64,000 bases of DNA. Source: Dermatophagoides farinae. Taxonomy: Eukaryota; Arthropoda; Arachnida; Sarcoptiformes; Pyroglyphidae. The stretch lies in assembly GCF_024713945.1 (NCBI RefSeq), contig NC_134681.1:1054001-1118000 (forward strand), written 5' to 3'. Below, piece after piece: positions 27,092-36,841 of the stretch (its first letter is position 1; every line of letters starts with the position of its first letter). The notes under the pieces are model-generated. The model saw nothing but the letters and a program-made list of their open reading frames with translations, made no database searches and was not told the DNA's origin. The translations under genes and the position numbers were made by a program.

Positions 27092-28027
27092 ATGGTTTCC
27101 ATAATTAATTTTTGCAATTCAAGCGAGGAATATTCATCATTTATTAATTATATGCAGGGTGAGTATTCGGTTTTTGCTTTTGAGAATGTTTTGTTTTTTA
27201 CCTCATGTTCTTTTTCAGAAAATCAAATTAATACAGTAGATGAATTCAAAGATCATCTACAATACAATGTATTGTCGTTTTTGCGAGCATTCACTAATCT
27301 TAATTTTGGAAAACTTGAAACGGACCTTGCAGTTTTTGAAGAAAATGAAAATAAAAAGAATGAACGAAAAATTGATGAAGACGATGAAATTATTAATAAT
27401 ATTATTGATGATGAAGATTGCCAATGTGAAAATTTATGTTGTGCAAAATTAAGACAAAAATTGAATCATTTGTCCGAAAAAGTTGATACGATGGAAATAT
27501 GGATAAAAAATGAAATGAAAAAAATCGACAATCCATTAGTAATCAATAATTCTATGAAAAATGGAGATTTTTTATTGGAAGATAAATGGCTAGTCAAAGG
27601 CGAATTTTTACATATCGCCGCTAGAGATAGTGGCAATAGCGACCTGGCTAACCTTTTAGATTCGGTTTTTGGAAGAAAAATCTTACAAAAATACAAGTCG
27701 ATTAAAGATCTTCCAAACGAGCTTAAAAAAGCGATCGATTTATTAATTGGTAAGTCACTTCAATAAACTTTCTTCAACCAATATCATCGCAACATTTAGA
27801 GCATTATTCAAGGGCAAAAGTCGTTGAAAAAGGAGGAGAGTATAATAAAATAAAAAATAATGCTAAACAACGAATAAACAAACGTTTTGACAATTGGAAT
27901 CGGTACCAGTTGAAAAAAAGTAAGTCTTTTATATACATTATTATGTGATCGTACTTATATTTCATTTTGATTTTTTTACAAAACAGAATTGTCAGTCAAA
28001 TCACCATCCACATCAAATGATGATTAA
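27092..28027 (+). CDS. Transposon passenger gene, BEN-like domain protein, four exons
   Basis: Proposed exons are 27092-27158, 27219-27749, 27800-27919 and 27987-28027, all with GT...AG borders and matching phases, giving 252 residues. The first intron is 60 nt with no stop, so retaining it adds 20 residues in frame. Around residue 65-90 there is an acidic stretch, then a CQCENLCC cysteine cluster and a predicted coiled-coil segment. The C-terminal half has GEFLHIAARDSGNSDLANLL, DSVFGRKIL and a basic tail RINKRFDNWNRYQLKK. The pattern of a conserved W/L start, then LLDS.F.R..L, resembles BEN domains, which bind DNA or chromatin. Two-gene EnSpm-like elements often carry a second protein that helps bind the ends. 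The exon model is well supported, the BEN assignment moderately so. Confidence 0.65.
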
Positions 28028-28250
28028 TTAAATGTTGCAATATCATCATTTTTCGCTTATTTTTTTATTTTTTCCAGTCATTTTTTTAAATTTGTAATAA
28101 CCTATGTTTATATCTATGTTAATAATTAATTTTTGTTAATTTATTATCCTAATACAAATTAAAATATATATAATAAATAATATATAAAAAAAATTTCAGA
28201 AATCAAAATGAGTGAAATGAAAGAAAATTCCCGGGAAATCTATTGCCTAC

Positions 28251-28476
28251 AGTGGTGTCTGAATGTTGTCAGACTTAGCTAAATTCAGCATCAAAAAAGT
28301 ACCATAAACGACCCAGAATTCTGACGTCTGAAAGAAGTCTTTCAGACGTTTTCGCACTACCACTAGTGGTGTCTGAATGTTGTCAGACTTAGCTAACTTC
28401 AGCATTGAAAAATCACCATAAACGACCCAGAATTCTGACGTCTGAAAGAAGTCTTTCAGACGTTTTCGCACTACCA
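28251..28476 (+). repeat. Tandemly duplicated right end of the transposon
   Basis: A 112-bp unit starting AGTGGTGTCTGAATGTTGTC and ending TTTTCGCACTACCA is present at 28251-28362 and 28365-28476, differing at only a few bases around the middle. Each copy contains the inner part of the terminal inverted repeat and a perfect 12-bp palindrome arm pair (ACGTCTGAAAGA / TCTTTCAGACGT, 2-base spacer) at 28324-28349 and 28438-28463. The outermost copy alone has the terminal GGG. Confidence 0.95.
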
Positions 28477-28479
28477 GGG
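28463..28479 (-). repeat. Right terminal inverted repeat of the transposon
   Basis: TTTTCGCACTACCAGGG, exact reverse complement of 23615-23631, followed at once by the TATA target duplication at 28480-28483. Confidence 0.9.
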
Positions 28480-29844
28480 TATAAGCCAATATGAAGATTG
28501 AATTTGGATATACAACCGACAATGTATAATGTAAAATAAAAAATATTTGTATTCTTCCTGGATAAATCTTAAAGATAAATAATGATGATGATGATGAAAA
28601 TTTTTAGACATCAAAACATAATGATAATCACAATAAACATCCGATATCGATCTAATCGATTGATTGATTTTCAAATTCAAACATTGGATGTATTTTTTTC
28701 TACTGAATAAAAAATAGGATTAGAACAATCCGACCGTATGTTTTGGGTGCAAAGAAACAAAACAAAAAAAAAAAAACAAACTTTGTGATAGAAAATGGAA
28801 ATTTTTTTTCTTTTTTTTTTGAATTTTTTTTGATGAAATTCAGGTGTGCTCACAGCGTAACTGATTGATTGATGGATTATATTATTCCATTCGTTTCGTT
28901 ATTTGCCCTGTTGTCTGATTTAATTATCAAAAATAGAAAACAAAAATTTCCATTTTACATTCAAAAGAAAAGTGAAATTTTTGAAACCAGAAACAGAAAG
29001 ATTTCAATGAATAAATTGCATTAAATCACAATCAATGTAAACAAGCAAGTAAACAAGCAAGCAAGCAAAAAACAAATTCGTTTTTTTTCTTTTTCCAATA
29101 ATCAGGATAAATAAATTTCAGCAGGAAAACATGTAATCGCCACCTATTATAAACATTGGTGATCAATGAGTGAATAAAAAATGAATGAATGAATGAATGA
29201 ACAAACAAGCCTCAAATGGAGAATGAAAATGGAAAAAAAAGCTTTTTATATAATTGCTAATAATTTCTCATCAATTTTTTTTTCATTTGGATTTGCTCCA
29301 TATAATAGATTGATGATCAACTACTACCACCACCACCGTCACCACCAGCATCATCCAAAATACTGAGATCAATAATCAATTGTGAATGATAATAGAAAAA
29401 ACGAAAACGAAAACGAAAATAGCATAATAATGTACCGCATAAGAATTATGTTTTTGGAAACGGAGAAAAAGAAAAATGAAAAAAAAAACAATTTTCGTGA
29501 ATCAGGCAATTTTTGTTTTTCTTTCTTTTGAAAAAATAGTAAAAATATCCATAAATTAGCCAGGAGAACAGAAAAAAAATTGATCGAAACATTCGATGTA
29601 TTAATCGATTCGAATTTCAATTGATTTATCCGTATTTTATTATTATTATTACTTTTGATGTTTCTGTTGTTGTTGTTGTTGTTTGTTTCTTTTTTTCAAT
29701 TGAATTGTGTAACATTGGAAAACAAAACACAAACGATACAGGGCAACAACAACAACAACAATGGATTGTAATTGAAACTAATCATTCGAATTGTGATGTG
29801 AATAAGTTACCGTTTCATAAGTACGAAATTTGTTTTCACATTCA

Positions 29845-29846
<2 letters not shown>

Positions 29847-29878
<32 letters not shown>
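29847..29878. repeat. (GA)n microsatellite
   Basis: Uninterrupted GA run of about 16 units. A CT run follows at about 29941-29955, so the two could pair as a hairpin in RNA. Confidence 0.9.
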
Positions 29879-29879
<1 letters not shown>

Positions 29880-32800
29880 GAAAAAGCGAAAAGTTTTTCG
29901 CAATTTTCCGAAAAATAAAAATTTGCTTTTCAATCAATTTTCTCTCTCTCTCTCTTTCTCAATAAGAAATCAATTATTTTGTTTTGTTTATTAGCGAATT
30001 TATAAAATAAAGATTAACAGAAATAAAATTGCAAATCAATTGATTGTGTAATTGATTTCCATGTGGCTTATTTTTTTGTTTGTTTGTTTGTTGATTTTCA
30101 TTAATTTTGATTGACAGTAATCTGAAAGAATGAAACAATATTCATATTTGATTTGAGCAACAGAAACTAAAAAAAAAAAACAAATCATATTGCTGATGGA
30201 CAAGAGAAATGGAAAAAAAAATTTTTTTTTGTTTGTCATCATCATTGCACACAATAAAACAATGACAATTTTCAATTAGATTTCAATTCACATGGAATGA
30301 TCATTATCATCATCATGATCTGGAACAAATCGAACAACAACAACAAAAAAAAAACAAAACAAAATGATGGACAACACGTGCCAAATTCTAGAACAATAAT
30401 AATAATTCAAATATTTGTATGATAATGATGATGATTGAAAAGGAAATACATAAAAAAAAGCATAAAGTTTGATGATGACCTGATGTACATATGGAATATT
30501 GATTGTGTTTGCTTGCTTGCTTGCTTATAATCATCTCATCATCAGACTTTGGATCAAATCAATAAAGGTAACTATGAATGAATAAATGAATGAATGAATG
30601 GGCTACTTGAAAAAATATTTTCTTGATGTTGTCATGATCACCATCATGATGATGACGATGATGATGATGATCAACAATACAAAACATATCCACTTGACAT
30701 CCATTCATTCATTAATACATTGATGAATATATTGTCGAAAAAAAAAAATTTCCATCTACTTCAACAGAGTTTGAAATTACCATTTCTTCCGGTTATAATT
30801 TTTTTTTCTATTTTACCTCAGAATAAATTTTTTGATTTGAATTCTAATAATCACATAGGAAATTCATAGAGAAAGAATAATTAAAGCAAGAGAACAAAAA
30901 AATCTGGAAAAAAAACCTGAACGAGAAATAAAAATGAAAAAAAATTTAATTAAATTAAATTTGATTCAACTATTCATATGAATGGAGAAAATATTAACTG
31001 AAAAATCCATAATTCATGAACAAAACAAAAATACACATCATCATCATCATCATTTTTAACATGCAAAACATATATATAAAGGAATGAATAATCATCATCA
31101 CGATCATGATAGGAAGCCAGCATGGATGGATGGATGAAAACCCATATAAACAGAAATAAAAAAAAAAATTACGTAGCCAAACAACAACATTGTCTAGTCA
31201 TACACTTTAATTAGGGATCTTTCAGAACAGAAAAAAAACAAAAACAAAAAACACATGATGTCCAAAATAAAGAAATCCCGAGATATAATAATAATGATCA
31301 TCATAGTGAAAATGTGGTTAAAAAAAAATCCCTGTGTATTATGGTGGTTGGTATTCATTTATTTATACATATTACATTTATGGTCCAGAATCATAATGAT
31401 GATAATAATAAGAATGGAAGGTTAGTGTAAAGAAATTCTTGAAACTTTTGTTTGTTTGTTTGTTTTGTTTCTTGACACTAACATCCAATATCGACTACTA
31501 CTACTACTACTACTGGGAGAATATTCTACTAGAATTTATTGTTTATGTGTTCATCATCATCATCATCATTATCATTCAAATTAATTATTTATATATTGAC
31601 AATTGAGAATTCTTCATTTTATTTTTACAATCTTCTTACGTTTTTTTTTGAAAAACCAAATTTTATTTTGTTCACAGAAAATCATAAAAGTTATGTGCAA
31701 AAAAAAAGTGATGAATTTGATGATAAATTAATTATATGATGACAGAGAGAGAGAGAGAGAGAAAAAAAGGCAAGAATAAGAACAAAAAGTATTACGATGA
31801 AAAAGGAAATTCTTATTCCAATCACTAGTCTTGTGAGTTACATACCTTTTTTTGTGGTGAAAAAGTAGGAGAAGAAAAGGAGCGGAATAAAAACAAAATC
31901 AATGTGCAATGAGATGCGGAAAAAATTTTTTTTTCAAATCATAAAACAGACAAAAACAACAACAACAAGAAGAACAAGAACAAATAAAAACTGATTAGAT
32001 GAATGAATGAATGTCAATAGATGATGATAACAAACAACAACAACAACAAACATACAAAGAACGTAAACAAATTTATTTTAAAAAATTGATGATATACACA
32101 ACTATTCAATAGTAGTGATGGAAAAAATGTTTTTTTTTCTCTGTGTTGATGTTGTTAAACTTTTACATTTGAATATATATAATATATCTTTTTCATGTTC
32201 AAATATAGTGGATGAGATGATGAAAACAAAATTTAAATTTAAATAACACTTTTATCTCATCACCGGAATAATGAACAGTGAAAAAAAATCAAAAATTCAA
32301 AAATTCATACAATAATTTTCAAGTGGAAAAATTAAATGTCAAAAAATAAAATCGATGAAGAAAAATAAAAATGACTGGATGATTTGCTTCATGTGTGTGT
32401 GTATGTGCAAGTTGCTAAGGTAAATTCTTACTTATCGACGAATCAAGAACATTTACACGATGACGGCGACGACGACAACGATGATGATGATGATGATTAT
32501 CCATCCATGTGATGTGATGTGACTATATGTCTTGTCTATGTTTGTGTGTGTGGTTCTGACTGACTTGAATGATTCGATGCTTTTGAAAATCATATAATGA
32601 TTCACAAAGTGAAAAAAAAACATCAACATCAACAACGACAACGACAACGACAACAAAAATTTTCATCTTTCGGATTGAATTTTTTTTTTCGTTTGCTACA
32701 ACCACCCCAATTTTTTGGAAAGGAGAAGCAATGAAAATGTTATGTTTGTTCGTAATACTCTATGATTTTTGTTTTTCATTTCTGTACGAATCATGATCAT

Positions 32801-33624
32801 CATCATGATCATCATCATCATCATCGGATTGATAATTGGAAGCAGAAAAAAAAGCAGAAAAAGAAAATAATAAAGTAGCAGCTTAAATTTGTGAATGAAA
32901 ATTGAACAGTTTCAGTGATATTATATTTTATTATATATTATAGTTGATGATGATCAACAATAATACGATGAATATGAATGAATCTTGTGAATGTGAAGAA
33001 AGAAAGAAAGAAAAAAAAACGGAGAGCTAAGAAATGTGGAAAAAAAAGACTGTTGCATTGGATGCGGCTTGTAGGAGAACCGAAGAAAAGAAAAAAAAAT
33101 ACTTGCATCCATTCATACAAAATGGAAAAGATATTTTTGTATGAAAAAAAGAGAAAGAGAATGAGAGAGAAAGAGAAACACACACACACACACACACACG
33201 AACATTCAAACAAAATAAGAGGAATGAAAAGATGTTAGTTGTCGATTACGATTACGATGATGATGATGATGATGATGATGATGGACCCTGAACAAATTCA
33301 ATCAAAAGTTTTTGGCATTATTTTCTTGCAAAAAAAACAAGTGAGAGAGAAAGAGAGAGAGAGAGAGATAGATAAAGACGGAAATTGAAAAGATTATGGC
33401 AGAGTAATAATAATAATAAAGTAGAGAAGTAAAAAAGTAAAAAAAAAAAATGACGAGGAAATCCAAAAATGGCTAACGGGCAAAACAAAATGAAAAAAAA
33501 AGAAAAAATTTGCAGATTTTTTTCTTTATTCATTAGTAATAAATAAATGGACAAAATAGTAATAATTAAATTATTATTATTGATCAAGAAAAAAAAAATT
33601 TTTGGCGATTGAATTTTCTATTTC

Positions 33625-33696
33625 GTTGTTGTTGTTGTTGTTGTTGTTGTTGTTATAGTTGTTGTTGTTGTTATAGTTGTTGTTGTTGTTGTTGTT
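33625..33696. repeat. (GTT)n array with regular ATA interruptions
   Basis: GTT units are interrupted twice by ATAGTT, giving a higher-order unit (GTT)nATAGTT. Confidence 0.9.
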
Positions 33697-34799
33697 AATT
33701 ATTAATAAAATGTTTCCACATTTGATAAAAAAAAAATTTCATTAATGGGATTTAGTTATCGTTTTCGTAATAACCATATATTTATATTTATATTTGATTA
33801 GAATTCAGGATTTATGTTGTGAATTTATTTTCATTTTTGCATGTTTTGCATGTGTATGTGTGTGTTTGTTCGTGTATTTTGTATACGAAAATACGATATT
33901 GACTGGAGCATGGCCAGCCAACTAACTGATTTGAGAAAAAAAATTTTTTTTTCATTATATTCACTTTTTTATTTTTATTTTTTTTTTTGTTCACTAAACA
34001 GATTGGTTGATATATATGGTGAATATTGCCGTTATATGCATGTATGTAGACTGAACTTGAATTCTATACACGGATTCTTGCTATTCAAACTTTTTTTTCT
34101 TTTTTTGTTTGGATTCGATTGGTCTGCCGACGTATATAAATAAAAAAAAAAAAATGTTCTGTTTTGTTGTTGGAACAGAACATTTTTTTTTTAATTCAAA
34201 TGCGCGCGTCGAATTTTTTTTATTCTCTCGTTCATTGTCTCGTATAATGATTCCACATTTTTTCATCCATAAAGAATAAATTTTCAAACATTTAGTGTGT
34301 AAATATGAAAAAACTATGCGGCAAAAAAAAATAGAAGAAAATCAACAAAAATTTTTCGGTAGAAACGAGTTAAAACACACACACGACATAAATGTAACCA
34401 GCCATTTATGGTCCGTTTAATTCAATGGAAAATTTATTCGTATGAAAATCTTCCTACGTAAAATAATTATATGTACCACACACTACATTTGTCATACCTG
34501 AAGATGGAAATTTTTTTTTACTCCTTCGTCATTAAATGCCATCTATCGACTGTGATCAACATCAACAATGATTTGAGTTTGCTCTGTTTGCCTTTTTCAG
34601 ATTTGTTTTGTTTGTTTTTTTTTTTTTTTTGGAAAGAGGGGACTTTTGGTCCTTTAATCATCAACATTTTGGTTTGATTTGGTTGGCAACTTGACAATAC
34701 CATTCTATTCTATCAATATTATTGATCGAATTTTAATGTGGCAAGATTATAATCACAAAAATAATGGTAGACACCATCTATCCATGTTTAATTTCATTA

Positions 34800-34827
34800 C
34801 CAGCCCGGTACAGGCGCTTCGCGCCTG
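34800..34827 (-). other. Helitron 3' terminus: hairpin plus CTRR
   Basis: On the minus strand CAGGCGC-GAA-GCGCCTG (34827-34811) forms a 7-bp stem with a 3-base loop. It is followed by TACCGGG and CTGG (34803-34800), then T at 34799. Helitrons end in a hairpin about 10-12 bases before CTRR and insert before a host T. All three conditions are met. Confidence 0.8.
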
Positions 34828-34857
34828 CCCCAGGCTGGCCCTGCGGGGCTGACTCCT

Positions 34858-35022
34858 GACAGTCAATATAGCTGGATACCCGCAGGTGTGGCGGCTGCGC
34901 CGCCCCCCCTGCTTGGTACCCAGCCAAAGGTATCAATCCTTGACGGTCAATATAACTGGATACCCGCAGGTGGGGACGGCTGCGCCGCCCCCCCTGCTTG
35001 GCATCCAGCCAAAGGTGTCAAT
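34858..35022. repeat. GC-rich tandem repeat, period about 84 bp, two copies
   Basis: GAC.GTCAATATA.CTGGATA followed by CCCGCAGGTG, CGGCTGCGCCGCCCCCCCTG and CCAGCCAAAGGTRTCAAT occurs twice, from 34858 and from 34942. Each copy has a GGC.GCTGCGCCGCC inverted repeat. It lies inside the Helitron 3' region. Confidence 0.85.
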
Positions 35023-35149
35023 TTTAACGCTTCGTGCCTGACGGTGGATTTCTATGCACGGCGTTTTGCTTCCGGCCTTCGGTTTGGTACCGCAGGGTCA
35101 GCCATGTGTATTGCACCTGATACCTTTGAAAAAGTTGCGTAAACCGAAC

Positions 35150-35690
35150 AGCATACTTATTATTGCTAATCGATAAGTTGAAGAAATACGATATTTATAG
35201 ATACTGTATTCGTTGTTGATCTTTTCTTCAATTTCCTGAACAAAAATCTTCAGATTATTAGGATTTTTGCAGCGGCATAAATTATTCCATGTTGCAATAC
35301 TGGTGTAGGAAGGTACACACTTATTTTATCGAAAGATTGCCCTTAAAACAATAAGCCAATACGACAGGAAATTGTCCACGCACCAATTTAAATGGTAGCT
35401 TAGGATCTTGATCGTTTTGCTGCAAAATGAATCATAGCCTCCTTGTCAATATTCGAGCTTCAATGCTGCGTCTATTTACAAATAAACCCGTGCCATTGAG
35501 CAAACCACTTTGTGGTTCAATATTGCGGATGAACATGATAATCGATCCAATGTTTAATCCAAGTTTGTGTCTATAGATCCAAACAGATAGGATAACCTTG
35601 TGGGTTTATCGCATGAAGACACTCAACATTGAATCGTCAACCGCTGTGGCTTTCTGCAATATCGTAAATGGTCCATTTTCTTTATTTTAA
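35150..35690 (-). pseudogene. Decayed PIF1-type Helitron helicase, C-terminal part
   Basis: Minus-strand fragments in different frames line up in the right order with the helicase C-terminus. First comes LHAINPQGYPICLDL at about 35600-35560. Next is LGLNIGSIIMFIRNIEPQSG, continuing to LLNGTG, at about 35563-35490. Then come LPFKLVRGQFPVVLAYCF (about 35390-35346), VYLPTPVLQHGIIYAA (35317-35271) and RCKNPNNLKIFVQEI (about 35280-35230). These match the family's L..G..IMLIRN, LPF...R.QFPV.LAFA, G.YLP.PVF.HG..YVA.SR and N..V blocks. At least three frame changes and several stops break it, and the TINKSQGQ segment is lost. In live Helitrons this domain unwinds DNA for rolling-circle transfer. Confidence 0.8.
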
Positions 35691-36841
35691 ATGAAAAAAG
35701 TTATCAGGTATTTTAGGTGTAATCAGGTTAAATAACCGAAATAACTTACCAAACGATGAGTAGATCATAGATCATGGAAACAAAAACAGAAAAAATCATT
35801 CCAATAAATGCAGTCTGTCTTCAAGCAAGATTTCATCATCAAATACACACTCACACAGGCACACAAAATGAAAATCACGTGTGACACATGTATTATCACA
35901 ATAATCAATTCGAAAAATTCGAATTCGAACTCTTTCTATGTTCTATTGAATGACTGCACCATCTATTGGATGCAAAAGCTGCAGCAACGTGTGCTGAAGC
36001 TAGAACAATGAAAAAAAGCTTTGTCAAAGCTACATACCACAGAATGCGTTTCTTTGGAAGCGACTTCTACTTCTGAGCTGGACGAACTGTTCAGCGGCAT
36101 TCAAAAGTTTTTCCGCATGCTCAGACACACACACACAACACACACTGAGTAGCTCATACTAAATAGTTATGTTTGTACTGAAAATAATTAGGAATGTCCA
36201 GCTCGGCTTCCCCGCAACAAATGCCAAGTTAATACAGTTTTTTATACTTGCAGAGTGTAAAAATTGCAGTTTACAGTGGAAATTTAAGCGACATAGAATA
36301 GTAGATCATCAATAATAAGAATTCATTAAAATTGTTCTCAATTCGTATATACAAAAAATAAAATTGTTCCATCAACTCGACATAAATCTTATCTTATCAT
36401 ATCATTAATGTTTGTTTTATTGAATCGAACCATGAAAAACGCTATACGCTAACCAAATAATCTTTGATATATTTACAATAAAGAAAATATAAATCGAATG
36501 CAATAATATCGTAACTCTGAATATATTGACCATAATGTTTGGCCATAGGAGTTAAGAAAAAATGCTCAAATCAACAAACAAATAATGATTCATGGATCAA
36601 CACTAAATTGTATACAGAAAAAAAACACAATACAACAACCGAACGAAGAATACTCATTCGAATCACAGATCAAGATGTTACGAAGAAACTGAAGTACAAA
36701 TTTTACAAATGAAAACAAAACAAAACAAAACAAAAAAATTCCTAAAAATACTCGACAGAATTAACAAACTCAAATATTTTTAATTATTACAATCAATTCA
36801 TTGAAAATATTCTATGCAATAAAAACAAGAATCGATTTTCA
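35691..36841. other. Spacer between the Helitron remnant and the calpain gene
   Basis: No coding region recognised. 35760-36240 is less AT-rich than usual and may hold more of the Helitron, but no recognisable domain or 5' terminus was seen. The calpain-15 promoter and 5' UTR should lie at the right edge. Confidence 0.5.

Larger units (their letters stand above)
23615..28479. mobile_element. Tnp2/EnSpm-like DNA transposon with two genes
   Basis: The element is bounded by CCCTGGTAGTGCGAAAA at 23615-23631 and its exact reverse complement at 28463-28479, a 17-bp terminal inverted repeat. It is flanked by TATA at 23611-23614 and TATA at 28480-28483, a 4-bp target duplication (a 2-bp TA duplication cannot be excluded). 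The element is 4865 bp. It carries a transposase on the minus strand and a spliced gene on the plus strand, transcribed divergently from a shared spacer of about 490 bp. The right end is duplicated in tandem. It lacks the microsatellites that fill the flanks, which suggests a relatively recent insertion. By its transposase it belongs near the CACTA/EnSpm (CMC) superfamily, although the ends do not begin with CACTA; the sequence CACTA does occur six bases inside the right end. Confidence 0.9.
28484..34799. other. Intergenic microsatellite-rich DNA
   Basis: No supported gene. Open stretches are translations of simple repeats. It contains a GA run at 29847-29878, an ATG run at 33255-33283, a GTT array at 33625-33696 and many A/T homopolymers. 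Nothing resembling an RNA gene was recognised. Confidence 0.6.
34800..35690 (-). mobile_element. Helitron remnant, 3' part
   Basis: Read on the minus strand this stretch runs from a decayed PIF1-type helicase (about 35690-35150), through a GC-rich tract, to a canonical Helitron 3' terminus at 34800: a 7-bp-stem hairpin, 7 bases, then CTGG followed by host T. The 5' terminus was not found, so the right boundary is only where helicase similarity ends. GC content in 34801-35140 is far above the surroundings. Confidence 0.8.

Noticed and set aside
28251-28476. CRISPR-like or satellite array
   Set aside because: Only two units, each ending in the transposon inverted repeat, in a eukaryotic context.
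34888-35142. 84-codon plus-strand frame in the GC-rich island, looking like a bacterial protein
   Set aside because: It is the translation of the 84-bp tandem repeat, lies antisense to the Helitron, and its GC bias alone removes stops. Bacterial transfer is a weaker explanation than a Helitron 3' region.
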